From Candidatus Woesebacteria bacterium UBA925 (lineage in GTDB: Bacteria; Patescibacteriota; Microgenomatia; UBA8517), in the NCBI GenBank assembly GCA_002293705.1, contig DBDT01000084.1:1-11226 (forward strand): a stretch of DNA of 11,226 bases, read 5' to 3'. Positions 6,546 through 11,226 of this stretch are shown piece after piece. Made by a program: the position numbers and the translations under genes. Position 1 is the stretch's first letter. Every line of letters starts with the position of its first letter. The notes beneath the pieces were generated by a model, which saw only the letters and a list, made by a program, of their open reading frames with translations, was not told the origin of the DNA and searched no databases.

Positions 6546-6969
6546 CTTTTTTGGTATAAGTTAGATACAGGTAAAGTATCACATCAATAATAATGAAGGC
6601 AATAAGGGCAAGTAGTGGAATTGTGATAAAGCCAAACCAATCGATGTACTTTGTAAAGCATGATGCTCCAATCTCACATGGAGCAATCTCTTGAGGGATT
6701 ATCTTGTAATACATCAAGTTGTGATACACGGCAATTACAGTTCCTATCAAGGAAAAGGGTAGGGCGTACCAAACAACATTTTTATCTTTTCTACTTATAC
6801 CAATAGCAAGAATCAAAACAAGCGGGTACATGGCAATTCTTTGGTACCAACAAAGCAGACATGGAGCAAACTTCATAAACTCACTAAAAACAAGACTACC
6901 AATCATTGAAATAAGTGCCTGAAACCAAGCTATATACAACCCATACTTAAGTACTAAGTTTTTAATCAT
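6538..6969 (-). CDS. DsbB-like quinone-linked disulfide oxidase (BdbC type)
   Basis: Inner-membrane protein of 143 aa that reoxidises DsbA and passes electrons to quinone. Four hydrophobic helices are seen (about 11-29, 44-59, 66-87, 112-136). The first periplasmic loop has C37-L-L-C40 followed by WYQR, the family's CxxCxxQR motif. The second pair is C98 and C104 (APCEIGASC). All four catalytic cysteines are present. An open frame extends to a TTG at 7008, but ATG 6969 is chosen: it starts the usual N-terminus, and a TTGGTC-17-TACTTA promoter sits 7 nt before it, implying leaderless mRNA. The gene overlaps the DsbA gene downstream and is divergent from the orphan operon at 7061. Confidence 0.92.
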   Translation of the reverse strand: MIKNLVLKYGLYIAWFQALISMIGSLVFSEFMKFAPCLLCWYQRIAMYPLVLILAIGISRKDKNVVWYALPFSLIGTVIAVYHNLMYYKIIPQEIAPCEIGASCFTKYIDWFGFITIPLLALIAFIIIDVILYLYLTYTKKDE

Positions 6970-6976
6970 TTTTGAG

Positions 6977-7005
6977 TAAGTAGAGATTAACATAAATTTG
7001 ACCAA
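6977..7005 (-). promoter_or_regulatory. Promoter of the dsbB-dsbA operon
   Basis: On the minus strand TTGGTC (7005-7000), a 17-nt spacer and TACTTA (6982-6977) precede the ATG at 6969 by 7 nt. Its -35 box overlaps that of the divergent promoter for the gene at 7061. Confidence 0.45.
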
Positions 7006-7026
7006 CAATGAATTATCCTATAGAAT
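6998..7026 (+). promoter_or_regulatory. Promoter of the 7061-7887 orphan operon
   Basis: TTGACC (6998-7003), an exact 17-nt spacer, then TAGAAT (7021-7026), ending 34 nt before the ATG at 7061. The expected leader of about 28 nt carries GGAGG. The 8 bases ttgaccaa at 6998-7005 hold both this -35 and the dsbB -35 on the other strand. Confidence 0.6.
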
Positions 7027-7060
7027 TTAGGTTGTTGAAAACACTGAATTGGAGGCAGGA

Positions 7061-7483
7061 ATGCAAGTAATTCTGGTTGACCTTGGTACTACGTACCCAC
7101 ACCCATCAAACATCTTAAACCTACCAGGTTGGGGGTTGCTTAAGGTTTTTACAGAAGCATCAGGACCAGCAGGAATTATTGGTTGGAATATTGCGACTGA
7201 ATTGATGAAAAGCATCATCAACCAAGCTCGCGCTGGAACCATAACTGACACACCTTTGGTGATCGATGAGTTTGATGCACTTATCATGAAGCTTGAAGAT
7301 GTTCAAGGCGAAGAAGGATCGAATGCTTTTTGGTCAGATGACCCCAAAGTGGGTTTCAGGTATCGCCTGGTTTCAATTCTTGCTAACAACAACATATCCG
7401 TGGCGATATTGATCGAAATTCCACAGATTGAAGGCGGTCTATGTGTGATTGCGCACATTCATAAAATACAGGATCAACAATAA
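7061..7483 (+). CDS. Orphan hypothetical protein, 140 aa
   Basis: No family recognised. A soluble-looking protein (MQVILVDLGTTYPHPSNILN...) with an N-terminal strand, a Gly/Pro-rich stretch, a helix region rich in Ile/Met, the acidic segment IDEFDALIMKLEDVQGEEG (about 69-87), and a strand-rich C-terminus ISVAILIEIP...LCVIAHIHKI. There is no signal peptide. The frame allows a TTG at 7049, but ATG 7061 is set by GGAGG at 7051-7055, 5 nt away. It is the first gene of a two-gene operon; the next start is 17 nt past its stop. The C-terminal strands faintly resemble those of the next gene, so the two may be diverged paralogues. Sharing a regulatory gap with dsbBA is notable but says nothing firm about function. 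Confidence 0.75.
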   Translation: MQVILVDLGTTYPHPSNILNLPGWGLLKVFTEASGPAGIIGWNIATELMKSIINQARAGTITDTPLVIDEFDALIMKLEDVQGEEGSNAFWSDDPKVGFRYRLVSILANNNISVAILIEIPQIEGGLCVIAHIHKIQDQQ

Positions 7484-7485
7484 CT

Positions 7486-7490
7486 GGAGG
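7486..7490 (+). promoter_or_regulatory. SD site of the 7501 gene
   Basis: GGAGG lies 10 nt before ATG 7501, in the 17-nt gap after the TAA at 7481-7483. It supports independent initiation of the second cistron. Confidence 0.6.
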
Positions 7491-7500
7491 CTCTAAGATA

Positions 7501-7887
7501 ATGAGTGACACCAACTTATTCTGGCTCGATGCGGATTCTAATGTGGAAGAGTTACCATACAACTGCAATGAATTAAAGAGGTTGGTAGAAAAACTCCAAC
7601 CAATCGACTTGGATGGACTGGCAAGCTGGCTTGGTTTGCGTTACAAATCAATGGCCGCCATGTTGGTCAATTTTACTCTTACCGATGCGTTAATGGAAAG
7701 CGCAACACAAATCACCCTCGAGCAACTGATCTCTGATCCGTCAAGCTTTGAGTGGACCAATGTGGGTACCCCCATTGTACGCTTAACCATCTCAGATCAC
7801 GGTATCGATTTGGTAATGATGGCGATTAACAGCAGTAGTGGAGTGGTCTATGTAATAATTCACAGCAGACCAATATCGTTTGGGTAG
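7501..7887 (+). CDS. Orphan hypothetical protein, 128 aa
   Basis: No family recognised. The protein begins MSDTNLFWLDADSNVEELPY with an acidic N-terminus. A helix-rich middle follows (LKRLVEKLQPIDLDGLASWL, then TDALMESATQITLEQLIS), then a strand-rich C-terminus (IVRLTISDHGIDLVMMAI... VVYVIIHSRPI). It is the second cistron of the 7061 operon and is followed 4 nt after the stop by a strong GC hairpin. There is no signal peptide or Cys motif. Size, pairing and soluble character would also fit a small two-gene module such as toxin-antitoxin or protein-inhibitor, but no catalytic or DNA-binding motif is visible to support that, so it stays unassigned. Confidence 0.78.
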   Translation: MSDTNLFWLDADSNVEELPYNCNELKRLVEKLQPIDLDGLASWLGLRYKSMAAMLVNFTLTDALMESATQITLEQLISDPSSFEWTNVGTPIVRLTISDHGIDLVMMAINSSSGVVYVIIHSRPISFG

Positions 7888-7891
7888 AACC

Positions 7892-7916
7892 ACCCTCGGG
7901 GCAACCCGAGGGTTTT
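7892..7916 (+). terminator. Intrinsic terminator of the 7061-7887 operon
   Basis: accctcggg (7892-7900) pairs with cccgagggt (7905-7913): a 9-bp perfect stem capped by a gcaa (GNRA) tetraloop, followed by ttt and acat. The tail is short, but position and stability fit termination just after the stop at 7887. Confidence 0.8.
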
Positions 7917-7923
7917 ACATGCA

Positions 7924-7932
7924 TGATATAAT
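7924..7932 (+). promoter_or_regulatory. Extended -10 promoter of the nuclease-bcp operon
   Basis: TGATATAAT is a perfect extended -10 (TG, one base, TATAAT). It ends 11 nt before ATG 7944, giving a predicted 5' leader of only a few bases. No -35 is recognisable, which extended -10 promoters tolerate. It directly follows the upstream terminator. Confidence 0.65.
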
Positions 7933-7943
7933 TAGTCGTATAG

Positions 7944-8780
7944 ATGGACAAAACTGACAAATTTAAGGCTGTTTGGCTATCACACAGCTCAATTGCTGAC
8001 TTTTTAAACTGTCCAAGAAAATATTATCTTCGAGCAATATATAAAGACCCCATTAATAACCACAAAATCACACAAGTAACACCAGCTCTATCAAGGGGGC
8101 AGGTCATTCACTCGGTGCTCGAGTCACTTTCAACTCTTCCATCAGAAGTTAGATTTAATACCCCTCTAACTGAAACCCTTGAAAGGGAGTGGGTAAAAAT
8201 AAGTGGCAAAGTTGGTGGATTTAGAAGTACTGAAGAGGAGGCAAGATATAAAGCTGAGTCTATTGAGATGGTTAAAAAGGTAATGGACAACCCTGGTCCT
8301 TTGGCTCAAAAAGCGATCAAAATCAAGGAGTCACTACCCCACTACTGGTTAAGCGAAGACGAAGGGCTTATTTTGTCTGGAAAAATAGACTGGCTAATAT
8401 ATGACGAGAAAAGTGATGGAGTAAAAATACTTGACTTTAAAACAGGAAAGAATGAAGAGGATGAAAGCTCGCTCCAGCTTCCTATTTACCAACTGATAGT
8501 CAAAAATACACAATCAAGAGAGGTGACCGGGGCATACTATTGGTACTTATATCATGACAGTGCGCCAAAAGAGGTTGCTCTTGCCAATACTGAAGAGACC
8601 AGAGAAGAGGTGCTTACCATTGGAAGAAGAATAAAGCTTGCTCGACAACTTGGTCACTTTGTGTGCCCAAATGGTTCCCAGGGTTGCAAACACTGTGCAC
8701 CACTTGAGGCAATTAAAAATGGTAGGGGAGAAAAAGTTGGAGTTAGTGAATACAAGCAGGACCTATATGTGCTAAATTAA
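7944..8780 (+). CDS. RecB/Cas4-like PD-(D/E)XK nuclease with probable Fe-S cluster
   Basis: A 278-aa stand-alone PD-(D/E)XK exonuclease-fold protein of the PDDEXK_1 (RecB C-terminal/Cas4) group. Motifs in order: S/F-L-N-C23-P-R-K-Y-Y at the N-terminus; GQVIHSVLE with H56; SGKIDWL with D149; LDFKTGK with D164 and K166; QLPIYQ with Q178 and Y182. The C-terminal cysteines C241, C248 and C251 (CPNGSQGCKHC) plus C23 fit the 4Fe-4S staple known from AddB and Cas4. All catalytic residues are present, so it should cut DNA, probably single-strand or end-directed, in repair or recombination. No helicase or cas gene is nearby. There is no SD; an extended -10 lies 11 nt upstream. The next gene starts 3 nt after the stop. 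Confidence 0.9.
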   Translation: MDKTDKFKAVWLSHSSIADFLNCPRKYYLRAIYKDPINNHKITQVTPALSRGQVIHSVLESLSTLPSEVRFNTPLTETLEREWVKISGKVGGFRSTEEEARYKAESIEMVKKVMDNPGPLAQKAIKIKESLPHYWLSEDEGLILSGKIDWLIYDEKSDGVKILDFKTGKNEEDESSLQLPIYQLIVKNTQSREVTGAYYWYLYHDSAPKEVALANTEETREEVLTIGRRIKLARQLGHFVCPNGSQGCKHCAPLEAIKNGRGEKVGVSEYKQDLYVLN

Positions 8781-8783
8781 CAG

Positions 8784-9254
8784 ATGTTAAAAGAAGGGGA
8801 GACAATACCAGACTTTACGCTACCTGACCAAGATGGTCAGATGCAATCAATATCATCCCTTCTTAAGAAAAGGCATCTTCTCATCTACTTCTATCCCAAA
8901 GATGACACCCCTGGATGCACCACTGAAACTTGCAGCTTTAGAGACAACTTGAATGAGCTTAACAATCTCCAAACCGATATAGTTGGAATCAGCGCTGACG
9001 GAACTAAAAGCCACAAGAAGTTTTCAGAAAAACATAACGTAAACTTTCCACTACTCTCTGATGAGGGCAAAGAATTGTTATCCAAATTTGGTGTTTGGCA
9101 AGAAAAAAGCATGATGGGCAGAAAATACATGGGAATAGTTAGAACTTCATTTTTAATTGATCAAAACTTAAAGATTGTAAAGGTATATGAAAAAGTTAAT
9201 CCTCTCACACACACTTCAGAGGTTATCTCAGACTTAAAGTTATTTGTTCATTAA
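8784..9254 (+). CDS. bcp: Peroxiredoxin, Bcp/PrxQ type
   Basis: Thiol peroxidase that reduces hydrogen peroxide and alkyl hydroperoxides in the cytosol using thioredoxin-type donors. The 156-aa length is standard. The peroxidatic site is YPKDDTPGCTTETC, with P38, T42 and C45. C50, five residues on, is the resolving cysteine of the atypical 2-Cys PrxQ class. The conserved arginine is seen in VRTSFLID. The start at 8784 is 3 nt after the nuclease stop, without an SD, so it is co-transcribed and probably coupled. The pairing may mean DNA repair and peroxide defence are expressed together, but that is inference. Confidence 0.96.
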   Translation: MLKEGETIPDFTLPDQDGQMQSISSLLKKRHLLIYFYPKDDTPGCTTETCSFRDNLNELNNLQTDIVGISADGTKSHKKFSEKHNVNFPLLSDEGKELLSKFGVWQEKSMMGRKYMGIVRTSFLIDQNLKIVKVYEKVNPLTHTSEVISDLKLFVH

Positions 9255-9259
9255 GAGTT

Positions 9260-9274
9260 AGGGGTCAGAAAAAA
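9260..9274. repeat. 15-bp direct repeat, copy 1
   Basis: aggggtcagaaaaaa occurs here, after the bcp stop and 19 nt beyond the lamin-tail gene's stop, and identically at 10293-10307. The copies bracket the lamin-tail gene. Read on the minus strand both give a C/G-rich arm, T6 and CTGACCCCT. Confidence 0.85.
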
Positions 9275-9292
9275 GGCGGGGATAGTGTTTGG

Positions 9293-10216
9293 CTAATTTA
9301 CTGTCTCGCAGCTAATCTGAGGGAAAAGATGAATATGCCATCCAATTTGGATTACTTTCCACTTCATAGTACAAACCAATCTGCTTCCAGGGAATTCAAA
9401 CATGCCGATAACTCTAGGGGTTTGCGTTGGTCTTGGTGACTGAGTAGGGGTGGAAGTGGGTGTCATTGTTGGAGTTGGCGTAGGAGTGGGGGTTACAGTT
9501 GGTGTCATAGTAGGTGAGGCGGTAGGAGTTGGTGTCTGTGTTGGAGTAGCAGTCGGTGAAGGAGTAGGGGTAACTGTCGGAGTAGGAGTGGCTGATGGGC
9601 TTGCTGTTGGAGTGGCGGTGGCGGTTGGTGTAGGAGTGGGTGTAGAAATAGTGAATGCACTATTTCTAGCAGAAGGAGTTGCACTAATTACAAAATCTTC
9701 AAGATTGTTTCCCGTATCAACACCTCTACTTCCAATAGAATCTTCTTTTCTAACTGCAGATGAACTTGCAGTTGGATTTGGAGCCGCCGTACCTTCTTTA
9801 TCAAATGCTTGACCAAAACCAACTTTATCAATCACTGTTCCTTGTGCATTTTCAAGAATAACGGTGTTATCAGCAGCCACTGAGTTGGTTGAGTAGACCA
9901 CATCTTCAGCAGTCGTTCCTTGGTAATTCTCGTGGGCGACTAGAAGATATTTTTTAGGAGCCAATACCCCTGACATGCTTGAGACCAAGTTAACTGGCGA
10001 AGAGCCTTCAGTTTGTGTTTTCTTCCTTAACTTCCACCCTGTCAAATCAGCGGCTGTATCTCCAGCGTTAAATATCTCAACAAACTCATCAGTTGCAGTT
10101 TGACCTCCAATTTGGACCTGGGAAATAACCAACCTAGATTGAGCTAAAACTGTTGATGGTAGAAGTAGAGAGCTTACAAGAAGAAGTGATATTGGAAGTA
10201 TTCTTTTATGATTCAT
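9293..10216 (-). CDS. Secreted lamin-tail domain protein with Thr/Pro stalk
   Basis: Exported surface-type protein, 307 aa from ATG 10216. A signal peptide (residues 1-25, ...STVLA/QS) leads into a lamin-tail domain (about 28-135): LVISQVQIGG, DEFVEIFNAGDTAADLTGWKLR, then the AADNTVILENAQGTVIDKVGFG strand. A linker to about 190 precedes a low-complexity stalk of TP/TPT/SPT units (192-267), then a distinct 40-residue tail with C282 and C303 that ends in LFPQISCETVN. LTD is an Ig-like fold often found on bacterial secreted proteins, where it probably binds ligands or other surface components. The frame also allows ATG 10234, but that would sit only 2 nt after the -10 and before the likely transcription start, so 10216 is chosen. 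There is no sortase motif. Confidence 0.88.
   Translation of the reverse strand: MNHKRILPISLLLVSSLLLPSTVLAQSRLVISQVQIGGQTATDEFVEIFNAGDTAADLTGWKLRKKTQTEGSSPVNLVSSMSGVLAPKKYLLVAHENYQGTTAEDVVYSTNSVAADNTVILENAQGTVIDKVGFGQAFDKEGTAAPNPTASSSAVRKEDSIGSRGVDTGNNLEDFVISATPSARNSAFTISTPTPTPTATATPTASPSATPTPTVTPTPSPTATPTQTPTPTASPTMTPTVTPTPTPTPTMTPTSTPTQSPRPTQTPRVIGMFEFPGSRLVCTMKWKVIQIGWHIHLFPQISCETVN
9416..9643 (-). repeat. Degenerate Thr/Pro-coding tandem repeat
   Basis: About 76 codons of alternating ACx/CCx with Ser, Ala, Met and Val variants encode the stalk of the lamin-tail protein. Codons are varied, so the DNA is not a simple microsatellite. Its antisense gives a spurious Val/Gly open frame. Confidence 0.9.
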
Positions 10217-10236
10217 GGGCAGAACCTTATACATAA

Positions 10237-10265
10237 ATTAAAGAACTACTAAAGCTAACTGTCAA
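10237..10265 (-). promoter_or_regulatory. Promoter of the lamin-tail gene
   Basis: On the minus strand TTGACA (10265-10260, a perfect -35), a 17-nt spacer, and TTTAAT (10242-10237). The likely transcription start near 10230 leaves a short leader before ATG 10216, and no SD is seen. This is the best sigma70-type promoter in the window. Confidence 0.75.
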
Positions 10266-10292
10266 CAGTTTGTTTTGTGAGCCCAGACGATA

Positions 10293-10307
10293 AGGGGTCA
10301 GAAAAAA
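10293..10307. repeat. 15-bp direct repeat, copy 2
   Basis: Identical to 9260-9274 (aggggtcagaaaaaa). Here its A-run supplies the U-tract of the compound terminator for the 10441-10920 gene. Confidence 0.85.
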
Positions 10308-10363
10308 CCTCGGGTGGAATTAATCCTAAATGTTGGTAGCACTATGCCACCAACAACCCCGAG
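10302..10363 (-). terminator. Compound hairpin terminator downstream of the 10441-10920 gene
   Basis: On the minus strand an outer stem pairs CTCGGGGT (10363-10356) with ACCCGAGG (10315-10308), about 7 bp with one G bulge or wobble, followed by TTTTTT. Inside lies a second stem, tgttggt-a-gc / gc-c-accaaca (10331-10340 with 10346-10355), with one mismatch. It lies 78 nt past the stop at 10441 and could be a terminator or the 3' end of a small structured RNA. Confidence 0.6.
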
Positions 10364-10440
10364 ACTTGTGTAAATGATCAAGCGTGAACCGGGAAAGGCA
10401 TCAATCTAAATTGAACAACCCAGTCCACACTCGCTAATCC

Positions 10441-10920
10441 TTAATCCTTGTACCCCACGACCACAGAAAATTGGTTATCGAAGCCAGTCTTGTGGGACCA
10501 CCTCAAGTAGTCCGGATTATTGCGGTCTCCCTCTGAATCAAAATACATATCTTTGAGGACTACTCGAATATAACCCTTCCCGCGTGCTTCAAGAAGGTCG
10601 TTGACCCAGCCCGCCGGGACAAATGTGGCCTTTTGCCACTCCGAGATAAGGAAATCTTCGTCAATATCACGATCCCTGGCCATATCTCGCAACACAGCTT
10701 CTAGCCCTACAAGGACATCAATTTTAACGTCCTGGAACACCCCAAACCAAACCACAGCAAGAATGCCGTCTTGAGCGTCCTTGCTCAAGTCACCGTAGTT
10801 CCAAAAAATCTCGGTTGGGGTGAGACCCAACATCTCACACAATTCCGACATATTTACCCAACCCCAATTGTTTACACCAGTAAAGATTGCCGGTACAGAT
10901 TTAACTACAACCATAGTCAT
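10441..10920 (-). CDS. Orphan hypothetical protein, 159 aa
   Basis: No family recognised. A soluble, aromatic-rich protein (MTMVVVKSVPAIFTGVNNWG...) with strongly charged regions: WVNMSELCEMLGLTPTEIFWNYGD (about 21-44) looks helical, MARDRDIDEDFLISEWQKATF (about 87-107) is acidic/helical, and the C-terminus YIRVVLKDMYFDSEGDRNNPDYLRW... SVVVGYKD looks like strands. The segment SELCEMLGLTPTEIF is loosely helix-turn-helix-like, but too weak to call. It is among the GC-richer stretches (10561-10620 has 35 G/C of 60). Start ATG 10920 is fixed by AAGGAG (10934-10929), 8 nt away. The leader holds a hairpin abutting the SD and an upstream inverted repeat. Confidence 0.8.
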   Translation of the reverse strand: MTMVVVKSVPAIFTGVNNWGWVNMSELCEMLGLTPTEIFWNYGDLSKDAQDGILAVVWFGVFQDVKIDVLVGLEAVLRDMARDRDIDEDFLISEWQKATFVPAGWVNDLLEARGKGYIRVVLKDMYFDSEGDRNNPDYLRWSHKTGFDNQFSVVVGYKD

Positions 10921-10934
10921 GATTCTTGCTCCTT

Positions 10935-10947
10935 GCCGTTTTACGGC
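10935..10947 (-). promoter_or_regulatory. Hairpin abutting the SD of the 10441-10920 gene
   Basis: GCCGT-aaa-ACGGC on the minus strand is a 5-bp perfect stem with the AAGGAG site (10934-10929) immediately after it. It could modulate ribosome access or message stability. Confidence 0.4.
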
Positions 10948-10986
10948 TGTATTAAGGAAGTTCTTGTAGGGTGCCTATTCCTACGA

Positions 10987-11027
10987 TTGGCAGACTACTT
11001 GCAATGAACTTACAAGCAATCTGCCAA
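10987..11027. repeat. Inverted repeat upstream of the 10441-10920 gene
   Basis: ttggcaga (10987-10994) and tctgccaa (11020-11027) are an 8-bp perfect inverted repeat, with an inner ttgc/gcaa pair. A further gtagg/cctac pair sits at 10966-10984. It may be an operator or a leader RNA structure for the gene starting at 10920. Confidence 0.5.
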
Positions 11028-11090
11028 CCACAGAAAAGTCAGTCAAAAAGCAGACTGGGCATAATTTTAATGTGCAATATTAAGAGCTAT

Positions 11091-11119
11091 GAATTCAAAT
11101 AAACAAGTTCTTTGAATTC
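11091..11119. repeat. 9-bp perfect inverted repeat
   Basis: gaattcaaa (11091-11099) and tttgaattc (11111-11119) are separated by 11 nt, within AT-rich non-coding DNA. There is no T-run on either side. Confidence 0.5.
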
Positions 11120-11133
11120 GCCATTACAAGATC

Positions 11134-11175
11134 AAAAAACTTCAAGGGTCATTTTTGATTTGAAATGGTTACCCT
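11134..11175 (-). terminator. Possible terminator of an off-window minus-strand gene
   Basis: On the minus strand AGGGT-aac-CATTT (11175-11163) pairs with AAATGACCCT (11154-11145), a 10-bp stem with a 3-nt bulge. It is followed 5 nt later by TTTTTT (11139-11134). No gene is visible between 11028 and 11226, so it would end a transcript entering from the right. Confidence 0.4.
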
Positions 11176-11226
11176 CAATATATTTGTATATTTTAACATT
11201 TTAAAGCTCGAAAATCAAACACTATA

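Noticed and set aside
7061..7887. Toxin-antitoxin module
   Set aside because: Two small genes in one operon, but no toxin catalytic motif, DNA-binding domain or start overlap can be seen.
7944..8780. Calling the nuclease Cas4
   Set aside because: The fold and Fe-S cysteines fit, but no CRISPR or cas gene is present and the cysteine spacing differs; RecB/Cas4-like is as far as the sequence allows.
9416..9643. Repeat tract considered as a CRISPR array
   Set aside because: Repeats are short, degenerate, in frame and encode a Thr/Pro stalk; there are no conserved repeats with unique spacers and no cas genes.
9450..9812. Open plus-strand frame rich in Val-Gly repeats
   Set aside because: It is the antisense of the Thr/Pro stalk codons of the lamin-tail gene; no SD or family support.
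10807..10860. Helix-turn-helix in the 10441-10920 protein (SELCEMLGLTPTEIF)
   Set aside because: Only a vague match over a few residues, without a convincing second helix; not enough to call a regulator.
11193..11226. End of a minus-strand CDS entering from the right edge
   Set aside because: About ten codons with a stop at 11193 exist in one frame, far too short to tell from chance.

Overview
The window is a compact, AT-leaning bacterial contig end using the standard code (TGA is a stop, e.g. 867-869). The gene content suggests a Patescibacteria/CPR genome, perhaps of Microgenomates type. The signs are short gaps, overlapping genes, a lamin-tail protein with a long Thr/Pro stalk, a DsbA/DsbB pair, salvage thymidine kinase, and many orphan proteins. 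The taxonomy is inference; there is no rRNA or ribosomal marker here. Bases 1-19 are the Tn5/Nextera mosaic end, so the left edge is a library artefact.

Layout: (1) 20-314, a frameshifted 3' fragment of an unrecognised gene with an intrinsic terminator. (2) 390-1441 (+), inorganic pyrophosphatase overlapping an MBL-fold hydrolase. (3) 1455-2054 (-), thymidine kinase. (4) 2127-4141 (-), an NAGPA-domain protein overlapping an M16 peptidase, divergent from a DUF3467 gene (4179-4445, +). (5) 4484-5829 (-), two orphan genes, each with its own promoter, Shine-Dalgarno (SD) site and 3' hairpin. (6) 5892-6969 (-), DsbB-DsbA. (7) 7061-7887 (+), a two-gene orphan operon whose -35 overlaps that of dsbB. 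(8) 7944-9254 (+), a RecB/Cas4-like nuclease and a Bcp peroxiredoxin. (9) 9293-10216 (-), a secreted lamin-tail protein bracketed by a 15-bp direct repeat. (10) 10441-10920 (-), another orphan with a structured leader. (11) 11028-11226, AT-rich non-coding sequence with two inverted repeats.

The main pattern is two interleaved kinds of gene. The recognisable housekeeping and envelope genes lack a GGAGG site. Several of them have a -10 box only 6-7 nt before the ATG, which suggests leaderless mRNA. Thymidine kinase and the orphan genes instead have a strong GGAGG/AAGGAG site, appear richer in GC, and end in a GC-rich hairpin. Three of these orphan units place a -10 box 33-34 nt before the start codon. 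They look like self-contained expression cassettes set among core genes.

Functionally, the recognisable genes cover pyrophosphate removal, thymidine salvage, envelope disulfide formation (DsbA/DsbB), peroxide defence (Bcp), proteolysis, an anchored glycan-type hydrolase, a surface protein and a nuclease. No complete new defence system is evident. The orphan cassettes are the best candidates for undescribed biology.
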